Of a DNA stretch of 64,000 nucleotides, positions 37,557 to 46,392 are shown one piece after another (positions within the stretch are counted from its first letter, which is position 1; every line of letters begins with the position of its first letter). This stretch comes from Shimia biformata (GTDB lineage Bacteria; Pseudomonadota; Alphaproteobacteria; Rhodobacterales; Rhodobacteraceae). The translations under genes were made by a program, and so were the position numbers. Where the stretch lies: contig NZ_JAFEJK010000001.1 in NCBI RefSeq assembly GCF_016888515.1, positions 2,265,475-2,329,474 of the forward strand. Reading direction: 5' to 3'. The notes beneath the pieces were generated by a model. It searched no databases, was not told the origin of the DNA, and saw only the letters and a program-made list of their open reading frames with translations.

Positions 37557-37754
37557 TTCTCGATGAGCCGCGCGATGGCCAGCCCCCCCCGCGCGGAATC
37601 AAGGCCGCAGGCCGCCGCGCGATCGCCAGACCGCCCGCACGGGCTGGCGATTTCGAGAGGTCGCAGCTCCGCTTGTAAGACTCGACGGATGAGGCAGCAT
37701 AAAGCGCCTGCCTGAAACAGTGCGTCGCCATCCCGCGGTCTGGTGATCGCGCGT
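37557..37754. other. GC-rich non-coding stretch between amtB and the PrpD-like gene
   Basis: About 200 bp with no convincing gene. It contains related segments CGCGCGATGGCCAGCC (37569-37584) and CGCGCGATCGCCAGACC, and an inverted partner GGGCTGGCGAT, so it may fold on itself. Short open frames here lack ribosome sites and sensible composition. Confidence 0.5.
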
Positions 37755-39068
37755 CTAGGTGGCTATTTCCTTGCCGATGATCGACGCATCCCCAGCCTTC
37801 GCCAAATCCCAAAGCCGCCCCGCGCGGGGTCCACCGACCAAAGCGCCCGCCTTGACCCGCAGCTTCTCAAGCCGCACATCAAGCGGCATCGGCGCGTCGA
37901 GGTCGTGGGCCACGTCGATCACGTCCCCCGACACCAGTTCAACCCGAAGTTCCGCCTGCATCTCGGTCAGGCGGTCAGCGCCCACAACCTCGACCTTCTG
38001 CCGTAGCGCGACCAGCGCAGGATCGGCGCACAGCGCGTCCGTGTAGCTTTCCAACGCCGCCGTCGACACCCCCGACAGCACCATGGCCGTCACCATGCGA
38101 TAGCTGAACTTGGCCCCCAGCCCGGTGGTCGGGTCCGGCTGATTGCACACCGTCAGCCAGCGCGGATGGGTGCGGATCGTGACCTTTTGCACGTCGTCGG
38201 GGTCGATGGCGGGCAAGGACGCCAACGCCTCAAGCGTGGCATGCAGACCGTGGCAGCAGGCGTGGAACTTGTGGCTGATGCGATCAAACAGCCATGTTGC
38301 GCCCAAGCCCGCCAGCGCGGTTTCGTCGCCGACGCCATGATGCGTCGCGCCAAACCCCTGCGGGGCTTCAAGCCCGGCCGGGTTGGGCAGGAAACCCCGC
38401 GCCACCAACTGCGCCGCTTCAACCCCGTTCGAGGCCGCGATCCCGGCATTCATCGGCTTGCCCATGGTGCCGAACTGCGATTTCAACCCGGACGCGCGGG
38501 TCGAGACCAGCCCCAGCGCCGCCGCCAGTCCCGTTTCGTCCAGCCCCAGAAGCCGCCCCGCCGCCAGCGCCGCGCCAAAGGCGCCTGCGGTGGCGGTCTG
38601 GTGGAACCCGGTCTGGTAGTGGTCCCGCCCCAGCCAGACACCGACGCGAATCGACGCCTCGATCCCGATCAGAGCGGCAACGCGCAACTCTTCCGCCGAT
38701 GCACCTCGTGCCTCACCCACCGCCAGAACCGCCGGGAAAATCGCCACCGACGGGTGGCCGATATGGGCAAAATGGGTGTCGTCATAGTCCAGCGCGTGGC
38801 TGATCGTGCCATTGGCCAGCGCCGCCGCCCGCGCCGGGACCCTGGTCGACAGCCCAAAGACCGAGGCCTGGCCCGCGCCGCCCTCATCCGCCACCATGTC
38901 GCGCAGGATGGTCGAGACGGGTTCATCCCGGCCCGCAATCCCCACCGCCATCCAGTCCAGCAACGACCCCGCCAGCATGTCGCGGGTGGCTTGCGGTATG
39001 TCCTGCCATGTGGTCTGGCGGGCAAACCGGGCCAAGTCTGTTGTGATCCCCATCGGCCCTGCCCCCAT
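37755..39068 (-). CDS. MmgE/PrpD family protein
   Basis: 437 residues. The family pattern runs LDYDDTHFAHIGHPSVAIFP (around 93-112), the all-helical core, then KFHACCHGLHATLEA near 277 and a C-terminal alpha+beta domain. Relatives include 2-methylcitrate dehydratase PrpD, cis-aconitate decarboxylase and immune-responsive gene 1. Without prpB/prpC nearby, the substrate remains open. The start ATG at 39068 directly abuts the preceding stop; ATG 39053 is an alternative. Confidence 0.88.
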   Translation of the reverse strand: MGAGPMGITTDLARFARQTTWQDIPQATRDMLAGSLLDWMAVGIAGRDEPVSTILRDMVADEGGAGQASVFGLSTRVPARAAALANGTISHALDYDDTHFAHIGHPSVAIFPAVLAVGEARGASAEELRVAALIGIEASIRVGVWLGRDHYQTGFHQTATAGAFGAALAAGRLLGLDETGLAAALGLVSTRASGLKSQFGTMGKPMNAGIAASNGVEAAQLVARGFLPNPAGLEAPQGFGATHHGVGDETALAGLGATWLFDRISHKFHACCHGLHATLEALASLPAIDPDDVQKVTIRTHPRWLTVCNQPDPTTGLGAKFSYRMVTAMVLSGVSTAALESYTDALCADPALVALRQKVEVVGADRLTEMQAELRVELVSGDVIDVAHDLDAPMPLDVRLEKLRVKAGALVGGPRAGRLWDLAKAGDASIIGKEIAT

Positions 39069-39512
39069 CTATCCGTAAAGCTCTTTTGCCCGTGCTTCGA
39101 ACGCGCGCACGATGCGGTGCATCGCCTCGTTGAACACCACGCCGATGATCTTTTGCAGAACCGCGTTCTTGAACTCGAAATCGACGAAGAACGACACCTC
39201 GCAGCCGCCGTCCGTCTCGGCAAAATCCCAACTGGATTTCATGTATTTGAACGGCCCGTCCAGATATTCGGTGTCGATATGCATGGCCTCGGGATCCAAG
39301 AGGACACGGCTGCCGAACCGTTCGCGGAACACTTTGAACGAGATCACGAGGTCCGCCAGCATCAGCGCCCTGTTCCCCTCGGGCGTGACCGAACGCACAC
39401 GCGCCGCCGCGCACCACGGCAGGAACTTGGGATAGCTGCCGACATCGGCCACCAGGTCGTACATCTGGCGTGCGGAATAGGGCAGCGGGCGGGTCTCGGA
39501 ATGGGTTGGCAT
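39069..39512 (-). CDS. COQ10/RatA-type START-domain protein
   Basis: 147 residues from ATG 39512. START/polyketide-cyclase fold with [23 protein letters not shown] at 13-35 (split here: the SYPKFLPWC core is diagnostic) and a C-terminal helix [22 protein letters not shown]. Family members bind ubiquinone (COQ10) or, in E. coli, are called RatA; the mitochondrial-like quinone-binding role is the likely one in alphaproteobacteria. Adjacent in-frame ATG at 39530 lacks a ribosome site. Confidence 0.9.
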   Translation of the reverse strand: MPTHSETRPLPYSARQMYDLVADVGSYPKFLPWCAAARVRSVTPEGNRALMLADLVISFKVFRERFGSRVLLDPEAMHIDTEYLDGPFKYMKSSWDFAETDGGCEVSFFVDFEFKNAVLQKIIGVVFNEAMHRIVRAFEARAKELYG

Positions 39513-39582
39513 GACACCCCGGTTTGACATGGACAGTGGCCGCCCATTTCGTATGCTGGCGGCGGAAAATCAAGGGGACAGC

Positions 39583-40122
39583 ATGTCAGAGCGTCCATAT
39601 GTCATCGACGAAATGATCTCGGCCAAGGCGATCGCGGCCCGGATCGAGGCCCTCAGCCGCGAAATCAGGGCCGAATTCAAGGGCACCGACAAGCTGGTCG
39701 TGGTGGGCCTGTTGCGCGGGAGTTTCGTGTTCATCGCCGACCTCGTGCGCGAACTGGACCTGCCGGTCGAGGTCGATTTCCTTGAGGCCTCGTCTTACGG
39801 AAACGCGATGGAATCCAGCCGGGAAGTGCGTATTCTCAAGGACTTGCGCGGCGAAATTGAAGGGCGGGACGTGCTGGTTGTGGAAGATATCGTCGACACC
39901 GGCCACACCCTGACCCATGTGCTGCACCTTCTGCAATCGCGCCATCCGGCAAAGCTGAAAACCGCAGCACTTCTGGACAAGCCCTCGCGCCGCGAGGCCG
40001 ATATCAAGGCCGACTGGACCGGGTTCGAAATCCCCGATGAATTTGTCGTCGGCTATGGAATCGACTTCGCCCAGCGGAACCGCAACCTGCCGTTCATCGG
40101 CAAGGTCCGGTTTACGGAGTGA
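39583..40122 (+). CDS. hpt: Hypoxanthine phosphoribosyltransferase
   Basis: 179 residues, correct size. [19 protein letters not shown] forms the PPi loop, LEASSYGN the flexible loop, [18 protein letters not shown] the PRPP-binding loop (EDIVDTG), and [16 protein letters not shown] the C-terminal signature. It makes IMP (and GMP) from hypoxanthine/guanine and PRPP. AAGGGGA upstream selects ATG 39583. Confidence 0.96.
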   Translation: MSERPYVIDEMISAKAIAARIEALSREIRAEFKGTDKLVVVGLLRGSFVFIADLVRELDLPVEVDFLEASSYGNAMESSREVRILKDLRGEIEGRDVLVVEDIVDTGHTLTHVLHLLQSRHPAKLKTAALLDKPSRREADIKADWTGFEIPDEFVVGYGIDFAQRNRNLPFIGKVRFTE

Positions 40123-40301
40123 ACATCCGCCACTTCCTGCGCATGGCCCGCTGGGGCCGCAACCCGCCGTCTGAAAAGCGGGTCGCGCTGGTCTTTGCCG
40201 TGATCCTGATCTGCCTAGGCATCTTTGCGGTCGAGCGGTTTCTTGGCTGGCCAGAGGCGCTGACGCCGCATGGCTCTCCCAAGGGGCGGATCGACCGCTA
40301 G
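40119..40301 (+). CDS. Small single-TM protein conserved downstream of hpt
   Basis: 60 residues. A basic N-terminus ([19 protein letters not shown]) is followed by one TM segment ([20 protein letters not shown]) and a short tail. The GTG start overlaps the hpt stop by 4 nt, so it is co-translated. Real small membrane proteins of this shape are common in Rhodobacterales; function unknown. Confidence 0.68.
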   Translation: MNIRHFLRMARWGRNPPSEKRVALVFAVILICLGIFAVERFLGWPEALTPHGSPKGRIDR

Positions 40302-40346
40302 CAGATCCGGGCGCGGCTTTTCTCTTTCCCCAAATACCTCGGGGAC

Positions 40347-40372
40347 GCTTGAATACGCAGGCGTATTCAAGC
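40347..40372. repeat. Perfect intergenic palindrome
   Basis: GCTTGAATACG (40347-40357), loop CAGG, CGTATTCAAGC (40362-40372): an 11-bp perfect stem between the genes ending at 40301 and 40411. It is followed by a second short GC hairpin (GGGCAGCGCCCC, 40378-40389) and preceded by a CCCC...GGGG pair around AAATACCTC. No T-run, so it is either a bidirectional stop or a dispersed palindromic element. Confidence 0.6.
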
Positions 40373-40410
40373 CAAAGGGCAGCGCCCCCTGCTCTGTCCC
40401 CCAGCTATTC

Positions 40411-41361
40411 CTAGGCCTCGCCCAGCTTCGCCATCCGTGCCGCGCGCAGTTTCGCGAAATCGTCGCCCGCGTGATAGGACGACCGCGTCAGCGGCGTTGC
40501 CGAGACCATCAGGAAGCCCTTGCCATAGGCGGCTTTTTCATAGGACTTGAATTCCTCAGGGGTGACGAAACGGTCAACCCGGTGGTGTTTCGGCGTCGGC
40601 TGCAGGTATTGCCCGATGGTCAGGAAATCGACATCCGCCGCGCGCATGTCGTCCATCACCTGATGCACGCCCTGCTTGTCCTCGCCAAGGCCGACCATGA
40701 TGCCGGATTTGGTGAAAATCGTCGGGTCCAGTTCCTTGACCCGCTGCAACAGCCGAAGCGAGTGGAAATACCGCGCGCCGGGGCGAACCGAGGGGTAAAG
40801 ACCCGGCACGGTTTCCAGATTGTGGTTGAACACATCCGGTCTGGCTTCGACCACAACCTCCAGCACCTCGGGCGCGCATTTCAGGAAGTCGGGGGTCAGG
40901 ATTTCGATCGTGGTCTTGGGCGACTTGTGGCGGATGGCGCGGATCGTCTGGGCGAAATGATCGGCCCCGCCATCCTTGAGGTCGTCACGGTCCACCGAGG
41001 TGATGACCACGTGATTGAGCCCCAGCTTGTCGACCGCATGGGCCACGCGGCCCGGTTCGAACGCATCCAGCGTGTCGGGCTTGCCGGTGGCGATATTGCA
41101 GAAGGTGCAGCCGCGGGTGCAGATCTCGCCCATGATCATCATGGTGGCGTGACCCTGAGACCAGCATTCGCCGGCGTTTGGACAGGCGGCTTCTTCGCAG
41201 ACCGTGGCAAGGTTGTTCTCGCGCATGATCTTGCGGGTCGCGTTATAGCCGGCGCCGGTGGGCGCCTTGACGCGAATCCAGTTCGGCTTGCGCGGTTGCG
41301 CGTTGTCGGGCCGGTGCGCCTTTTCGGGGTGGCGCTGTTCTGGAATCTTCAGGTCTCGCAA
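40411..41361 (-). CDS. lipA: Lipoyl synthase LipA
   Basis: 316 residues if started at TTG 41361. Auxiliary cluster motif [12 protein letters not shown], radical SAM motif [13 protein letters not shown] (CX3CX2C), [11 protein letters not shown] and the C-terminal [10 protein letters not shown] with the conserved serine. It inserts two sulfurs into octanoyl groups on lipoyl domains. TTG is preferred because AAGGGA is 8 nt upstream and [19 protein letters not shown] is the usual family beginning; the frame extends to ATG 41448. Confidence 0.95.
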   Translation of the reverse strand: MRDLKIPEQRHPEKAHRPDNAQPRKPNWIRVKAPTGAGYNATRKIMRENNLATVCEEAACPNAGECWSQGHATMMIMGEICTRGCTFCNIATGKPDTLDAFEPGRVAHAVDKLGLNHVVITSVDRDDLKDGGADHFAQTIRAIRHKSPKTTIEILTPDFLKCAPEVLEVVVEARPDVFNHNLETVPGLYPSVRPGARYFHSLRLLQRVKELDPTIFTKSGIMVGLGEDKQGVHQVMDDMRAADVDFLTIGQYLQPTPKHHRVDRFVTPEEFKSYEKAAYGKGFLMVSATPLTRSSYHAGDDFAKLRAARMAKLGEA

Positions 41362-41448
41362 CGGTCTCTTCCCTTGAATGTCGCGCCGGTCCGGTGGTGT
41401 GGCCCGGTTTGACGTCACGTCATGGCGCGGTGGCTGCCCGTGTAACAT

Positions 41449-41635
41449 AGCCTCAGTTCCGGGCTAGGACCAGCGGCGCATAGCCGCTATGCATCCTGCA
41501 TGGATTTGCGGCGTTTTCACGCCCGCCCACGGCGGCAAATTGCAAATTCGCGGGCCGGGGTGGTATCGGCGGTTGAACCCGGTTTGGAACAATTCTAGGT
41601 AGCGGGCAATTCCGACAAGCAACAGGAGAATCGCC
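41449..41635. promoter_or_regulatory. Divergent promoter region lipA / peroxiredoxin
   Basis: This gap holds a small palindrome GCATAG (41478-41483) CCG CTATGC (41487-41492), followed by ATGCATCCTGCATGG. It could be an operator or a hairpin. No recognisable OxyR box or clear promoter hexamers. Confidence 0.3.
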
Positions 41636-42184
41636 ATGCAATCCGGCGCCAAGATCCCCAACGTCACCTTCAAGACCCGCGTCCGCGACGAGGCCGTCGG
41701 CGGCCCGAACCCGTTCCGCTGGCAGGACATGACCAGCGACGATTATTTCAAGGGCAAGCGCGTGATCCTGTTCTCGTTGCCCGGTGCCTTTACCCCGACC
41801 TGCTCGACCTATCAGCTGCCGGGTTTCGAAGAAAACTTTGCGAAATTCCAGGAGCTTGGCATTGACGACATCTATTGCATGTCGGTGAACGACAGCTTCG
41901 TGATGAACAAATGGGCCGAGGCGCAGGGCGTCAACAACGTCAAGGTCATCCCCGACGGGTCCGGTGAGTTCACCCGCAAGGTCGGCATGCTGGTCGCCAA
42001 GGACAACCTGGGCTTCGGCATGCGCTCGTGGCGCTATGCGGCGATCATCAACGACGGTGTCGTCGAGGCATGGTTCGAAGAGCCGGGCCTGGCCGACAAC
42101 CACGGCGAAGACCCCTATGGCGAGTCGAGCCCCGAGAACCTGCTGAAGTATCTCGAAGGTGCGGCGGTCGAATCGGCGGCCTGA
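41636..42184 (+). CDS. Peroxiredoxin (Prx5/AhpE-like)
   Basis: 182 residues. PGAFTPTCSTYQLPGFEE holds the peroxidatic Cys56 in the PxxxTxxC motif of the Prx5 group, and VGMLVAKDNLGFGMRSWRYA carries the conserved Arg. No second resolving Cys is obvious, so it probably uses an external thiol such as glutathione or glutaredoxin. It reduces H2O2 and organic peroxides in the cytoplasm. AGGAG is 7 nt before the ATG. Confidence 0.93.
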   Translation: MQSGAKIPNVTFKTRVRDEAVGGPNPFRWQDMTSDDYFKGKRVILFSLPGAFTPTCSTYQLPGFEENFAKFQELGIDDIYCMSVNDSFVMNKWAEAQGVNNVKVIPDGSGEFTRKVGMLVAKDNLGFGMRSWRYAAIINDGVVEAWFEEPGLADNHGEDPYGESSPENLLKYLEGAAVESAA

Positions 42185-42202
42185 TCGTTTCCCGCGACGA
42201 AA

Positions 42203-42240
42203 CAAAAAAAAACGGCCCGCATCGCGCGGGCCGTTTTGCT
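42203..42240. terminator. Bidirectional terminator
   Basis: AAAAAAAA, stem AACGGCCCGC (42211-42220) / GCGGGCCGTT (42226-42235), 5-nt loop, then TTTTG. A-run and T-run on either side serve both the peroxiredoxin gene and the convergent gene at 42241. Confidence 0.85.
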
Positions 42241-43311
42241 TTATCCGATATAGTCCCCGGCCCCGTTCATGCCGCGCCGGTAATGTTCGCGCAACCGCAC
42301 CAGCGCGATCCTGAGGACAATCTTGCCGGATCGCGCCGACCAGCCCAGTTTCTTTTCTGCCGTTTCCAGCCCCTCAAGGTGGCAACAGCAGCGCAGCGCG
42401 ACATCGGCCAGCCCTTCGCCCAGATCGGCCAGCGCGGCCGCAACGCGGTCCTTTGCCCCAAACGTGCCACCTGATCCGCGCCGGGTTGTCTCGACACCTG
42501 CGGTCAGGAAATGGTCCCAGTTCTGGGTGGTGCCCGGCTCCATCTGCGAGATTTCGAAATCCTCGCGCAGCCGTTCGCCCGCCGCGACAAGACTGTCGTC
42601 AAGGAAGGGCTTGCCATCCTTGTCGCGCCGCCGTGCCAGCCCCAGAAGCGGGCTTTCGGCGCAGAATCGGGATTTGAGCCGGGCCATGTCCAGACCTGCC
42701 GCGGCGCGCTGACCCGGCTGACCGTCGAACCCGATCTGCACTTCGGCAAAGCCGCGTGCGGCGGCGTTCTCTGATGCCGCCATCATCGACGACAAGGCCG
42801 CGCGCCCGGCCGAGGTGATGCGATAGCGGGTCACCTTGCCCCGCGTGGTGCCCTCGATCCACTGGTTCAGCGCCATCGCTTCGGCGACGGGCTGGTCCAC
42901 GACCGCGGTGCGGGTGCCATTGCCGCCCTCGCCTTCGCGCACCACAACCGCCTTGGGCAGCCCCTCGGCCACCGCCAGCACAGCGCCGCGTTCACACAGG
43001 CGGCGCAGGACGCGGCGCGATTCTTGCTTCAGCTTGTCGTCGGAGATCGTGGCATTTGATTGAGAATTCATTGCAGCCTCATGTCTGATGTTGGCGACCG
43101 GAACGTCCAGCCGGTCAAGGGCGTGATCCACCAGCGGGTCATCACGCAGGGCTTCAAGACGTCGCACCTGGCGCAGGATCGTCGACGGATGAACCCCCGC
43201 CCCCCGCGCCAGTGCGCGGATCGGAACCCCCCGCGATACATGCGCAAGATAGTGGCGCACCTCGTCGGGAACCCAACGGGGCAAATCTGGTAGTTCCTTG
43301 GTCACATCCAT
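42241..43311 (-). CDS. DUF6456 domain-containing protein with N-terminal HTH
   Basis: 356 residues. A helix-turn-helix-like segment (about 25-50) reads RGVPIRALARGAGVHPSTILRQVRRLE. A middle region resembles a winged-helix (YRITSAGRAALSSMMAA, about 175). The C-terminal 130 residues match DUF6456: LARRRDKDGKPFLDDSLVAAGERLREDFEIS and CCHLEGLETAEKKLGWSARSGKI. It is probably DNA-binding. It is divergent from the DUF6477 gene across a 231-nt region with three DnaA-box-like repeats. Confidence 0.82.
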   Translation of the reverse strand: MDVTKELPDLPRWVPDEVRHYLAHVSRGVPIRALARGAGVHPSTILRQVRRLEALRDDPLVDHALDRLDVPVANIRHEAAMNSQSNATISDDKLKQESRRVLRRLCERGAVLAVAEGLPKAVVVREGEGGNGTRTAVVDQPVAEAMALNQWIEGTTRGKVTRYRITSAGRAALSSMMAASENAAARGFAEVQIGFDGQPGQRAAAGLDMARLKSRFCAESPLLGLARRRDKDGKPFLDDSLVAAGERLREDFEISQMEPGTTQNWDHFLTAGVETTRRGSGGTFGAKDRVAAALADLGEGLADVALRCCCHLEGLETAEKKLGWSARSGKIVLRIALVRLREHYRRGMNGAGDYIG

Positions 43312-43346
43312 CCGCCGGCCAATCCTCCGGTATGTTCAAATTTCGG

Positions 43347-43379
43347 TTGTCCACAGGGTTATCCCTAAAATTGTCCACA
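43347..43379. promoter_or_regulatory. Three DnaA-box-like 9-mers at 12-bp spacing
   Basis: TTGTCCACA (43347-43355), TTATCCCTA (43359-43367) and TTGTCCACA (43371-43379), in the same orientation and exactly 12 bp apart. The outer two differ from the DnaA box TTATCCACA at one base. They lie in the divergent DUF6456/DUF6477 promoter region, just upstream of the DUF6456 start. Confidence 0.5.
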
Positions 43380-43542
43380 AATTGACCAGCATTGGTTACT
43401 CAGGAATTAAAGTTTCCGTGTTTGCCGCAGATTGTTTCGAAAAGATAAACAAACAGAGGCCGTAGCGTTCTGTTTGTGCAACAGTCGCGCAACACTCGCT
43501 TAGGTTGTGCCATCAAAAGGCCAGCCAAAGCGAGGAAAAGAC

Positions 43543-43833
43543 ATGCAAGACATCCTGAGCCAACTCAGCAACCTGCGCCGTCCCCGCCTGTTGATCCGGG
43601 CGGCGCGGCTGGGGGCCGACGACTATCTGCGCGATCGTCACCTGCGCCGTCATCTGGGCACGGCAAAGCTGCCCCGGCATGGCGAGGCAATCATGCAATT
43701 GATGCAGATTGAATCAGCCCTGAACGACATGCGGCATGAGGGCGACGCCGGCTATTCGCTGGTGCGCCATGTCGATGTCATGATCGCGCTGATGGGCGAG
43801 GCCCGGTTGCTCCGGGCCGCCCAGACCGTGTGA
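43543..43833 (+). CDS. DUF6477 family protein
   Basis: 96 residues from ATG 43543 (GAGGA 7 nt upstream). A compact helical protein: LSQLSNLRRPRLLIRAARLGADDYLRDRHLRRHLG, then MQLMQIESALNDMRHEGDAGYSLVRHVDVMIALMGEARLL. It is Arg-rich and soluble. The family is restricted to Rhodobacterales and of unknown function. Divergent from the DUF6456 gene, convergent with the MttB-like gene with no gap. Confidence 0.8.
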   Translation: MQDILSQLSNLRRPRLLIRAARLGADDYLRDRHLRRHLGTAKLPRHGEAIMQLMQIESALNDMRHEGDAGYSLVRHVDVMIALMGEARLLRAAQTV

Positions 43834-45378
43834 TCAGAGGAAACTGTCGGGCATCGACGCCTTCTTGCGGGCGACGTAATCGTCCAGCGCCTCGGTGATC
43901 GCGACATCCAGCGCGGGGGCCTGGTAATCCGCCAGCATCTTTTTGACCTTGGCGGCGGCCAGGGACTGGCTGTCGCGGCTGCCTTCATCGGCCCAGGTCT
44001 CGAACGGTTTGTAATCCAGCACGCCGGAGCGCCAGAAGGCGGTCTTGAAATTCGCCTGCGTATGGCCACAGCCAAGATAATGCCCGCCCGGACCGACCTC
44101 TCGGATCGCGTCCATGGCTTGTGCATTCTCATCCACCGATACGCCTTTGGCGAGGTGGTGCAGGATGCCAAGCTGATCGGCGTCCAGAACGAATTTCTCA
44201 AAGCTGGAGACCAGCCCGCCCTCAAGCCAGCCGCAGGAATGCAGCATGAAGTTGACCCCGCCCATCAGGGCGGCATTCAGCGTGTTGGCGGTTTCATAGG
44301 CGGCCTGCGCATCGGGCAGTTTCGAGCCGCACAAGCCCCCGCCCGACCGGAACGGCAGCCCCATGCGCCGCGCCAGTTGGCCCGCGCCGTAAAGGATCTG
44401 GCTGGCTTCGGGCGTACCGAAGGTGGGCGCGCCCGAGTTCATGTCGATCGAGGTCACGAAGGCCCCGAAGATCACCGGCGCACCGGGGCGGATCAGCTGG
44501 GAATAGGCGATCCCGGCCAGCACCTCGGCCAGAACCTGCGTCAGCGTGCCCGCCACCGACACCGGCGCCATCGCGCCACCAACAATAAAGGGAGAGATGA
44601 TGCAGGCCTGATTGTTCTTCGCGTAAACCTCTAGCGACCCCATCATCACGTCGTCAAACGTCAGGGGCGAGTTGATGTTGATGAGCGAGGTCATCACCGT
44701 GTTTTCCTGAACGAAATCCTTGCCGAACAGGATCTCGCACATCTCGACGCTGTCCTGCGCCCGGCTGGGTTCGGTGACAGACCCCATGAAGGGCTTGTCC
44801 GACAGCGTCATATGCGCCTGCAGCATGTCGAGGTGGCGCTTGTTGACGGCGATATCGGTCGGTTCGCAGACCGTGCCGCCGGAATGGTGCAGCCATTTCG
44901 ACATGTAGCCGAGTTTCACGAATTTCCGGAAATCCTCCATCGTGGCATAGCGGCGCCCCCCTTCGAGGTCGCGCACGAAGGGCGGGCCATAGACCGGCGC
45001 CAGAACCAGCGACTTGCCCCCGATCACCACGTCGCGGTCGCGGTTGCGGGCGACCTGCGTGATGCTGGACGGCGCGGTAGCACACAATTTCCGCGCCAGA
45101 CCACGCGGGATATGCACCCGCTCACCCTCGACCGTGGCCCCGGCCTCGCGCCACAGCTCCAGCGCGCCCGGATTGTTGACGAAATTGACGCCGATTTCTT
45201 CCAGCACGGTTTCGGCATTGGCCTCGATGATCTCAAGCGCCTCGTCGTTCAGGATCTCGAAATTGGGGATGTTGCGCTCGATATATTTCGCGGTCTCGAC
45301 ACTGACCGCGCTGCGCTCGGCGCGTCGTGCCGCGCCACCACCTGACCGGCCACGCCGCCGGGTTGCCACATCTGCCAT
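43834..45378 (-). CDS. MttB-family trimethylamine/betaine methyltransferase
   Basis: 514 residues from ATG 45378, set by AAGGA 7 nt upstream (in-frame ATG 45393 is weaker). TIM-barrel MttB family: NDEALEIIEANAETVLEEIGVNF, GPPFVRDLEGGRRYAT, HMTLSDKPFMGS, and GVNFMLHSCGWLEGG. There is no in-frame amber codon, so the pyrrolysine of methanogen MttB is absent; such non-Pyl members demethylate other quaternary amines such as glycine betaine (MtgB). It needs a corrinoid partner; the one at 1960 is a candidate. Substrate not proven. Confidence 0.88.
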   Translation of the reverse strand: MADVATRRRGRSGGGAARRAERSAVSVETAKYIERNIPNFEILNDEALEIIEANAETVLEEIGVNFVNNPGALELWREAGATVEGERVHIPRGLARKLCATAPSSITQVARNRDRDVVIGGKSLVLAPVYGPPFVRDLEGGRRYATMEDFRKFVKLGYMSKWLHHSGGTVCEPTDIAVNKRHLDMLQAHMTLSDKPFMGSVTEPSRAQDSVEMCEILFGKDFVQENTVMTSLININSPLTFDDVMMGSLEVYAKNNQACIISPFIVGGAMAPVSVAGTLTQVLAEVLAGIAYSQLIRPGAPVIFGAFVTSIDMNSGAPTFGTPEASQILYGAGQLARRMGLPFRSGGGLCGSKLPDAQAAYETANTLNAALMGGVNFMLHSCGWLEGGLVSSFEKFVLDADQLGILHHLAKGVSVDENAQAMDAIREVGPGGHYLGCGHTQANFKTAFWRSGVLDYKPFETWADEGSRDSQSLAAAKVKKMLADYQAPALDVAITEALDDYVARKKASMPDSFL

Positions 45379-45509
45379 GTCGTTGTCCTTCACCAGATCA
45401 CGTTGTCCAGGTCACTTCGCCTGAGCGATATCTATCCCGGCGCGGCGCGTCGCAGAATGCGGATTGCGGCCTTTGACAAAAGAAAACGACATCTGCGCGG
45501 ATCAGACGC

Positions 45510-46214
45510 TCAGGACTCGGTCACCGGGTCCCAGTTTACCGTATCGACGCGCGGATCGATCATCAGCGGCGACAGTACCTTGTCGATATCGGCGCTGGCC
45601 AGATCGTTGACCGACAGGATGATCTCCAACTCGGCCTCTTCCTCGTCTCGGGTCAGGTCAAACCCCAGCACCCGGACGCCCGCTTGTGCGATCGTCTGCA
45701 GCGCCAGCTTGCGCACTTTCGACGTGTCACCGGCGGCACAGCGCAGCACCACGCGAAACTCCTGTGTCAGCGGCACACCGGCGCGGGTGGTTTTTTTCAG
45801 CCATTTGACCAGCGGACGCAGGCCGAGGTTCACGAATATCACCGCACCGGTGGCAAGCGCGGCAAACAGGATGGCCCCGGCCCCGGCGATCAGCCCCACC
45901 GCCGCCGAACACCACAGCGTCGCCGCCGTGTTCAGCCCATGCACGTTGAACCCGTGGCGAAAAATGATGCCCGCGCCCAGAAAGCCGATCCCCGACACCA
46001 CCTGCGCGCCAACCCGCGTGGGGCTAAGTTCTGTCGGATAAAGCGATGAAAACACGACAAAAGTCGCCGCCCCAAGCGCCACAAGCGCATTGGTCCGAAG
46101 CCCGGCCATACGTTGACGCACCTGCCGCTCCGACCCGATCAGCGCCCCGCAGAACAGTGCCACCGTCAGGTTGATCGCCGCCTGATCCAGCCCCAGCACA
46201 GGAAGTTCGCTCAT
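45510..46214 (-). CDS. MgtC/SapB family membrane protein
   Basis: 234 residues from ATG 46214 (GAGGG upstream). Five TM helices in the first 140 residues with LFCGALIGSERQVRQRMAGLRTNALVALGAA, the MgtC signature (ERQ...GLRTN), and a cytoplasmic ACT-like C-terminal domain (VLRCAAGDTSKVRKL). Related proteins affect membrane potential, Mg limitation and virulence by inhibiting the F1F0 ATPase; here the role is unknown. Confidence 0.9.
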   Translation of the reverse strand: MSELPVLGLDQAAINLTVALFCGALIGSERQVRQRMAGLRTNALVALGAATFVVFSSLYPTELSPTRVGAQVVSGIGFLGAGIIFRHGFNVHGLNTAATLWCSAAVGLIAGAGAILFAALATGAVIFVNLGLRPLVKWLKKTTRAGVPLTQEFRVVLRCAAGDTSKVRKLALQTIAQAGVRVLGFDLTRDEEEAELEIILSVNDLASADIDKVLSPLMIDPRVDTVNWDPVTES

Positions 46215-46331
46215 GTCCCGTTTCCCTCTCTCAAACCCCGCCAAATGCGCAGCCCGTGTGTCCGCACCGGATACTCAGCGCCAAAACAACCACATCAGGC
46301 AAGGGTTTTCTGTTCCGCGACCGGCGCAATG

Positions 46332-46349
46332 GCCGCCGGTTCCGGCGGC
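46332..46349. repeat. Perfect 8-bp inverted repeat in the guaA upstream region
   Basis: GCCGCCGG (46332-46339) TT CCGGCGGC (46342-46349), about 43 nt before the guaA ATG. It could form a leader hairpin. Not a known purine riboswitch core. Confidence 0.4.
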
Positions 46350-46392
46350 TTTCCCACTTGCCGAATCCGCCCCAATTCCCTAAGCGGCATCC

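Noticed and set aside
37447-37812. Minus-strand open frame after amtB
   Set aside because: Covers the amtB terminator and GC-rich non-coding DNA; composition unlike real proteins here.
43347-43379. Chromosome origin
   Set aside because: DnaA-like boxes alone are not enough: no dnaA, parAB, gidA or hemE nearby and no strongly AT-rich unwinding region.
43834-45378. Pyrrolysine (amber) codon in the MttB homologue
   Set aside because: No in-frame TAG before the stop, so it is a non-pyrrolysine member.
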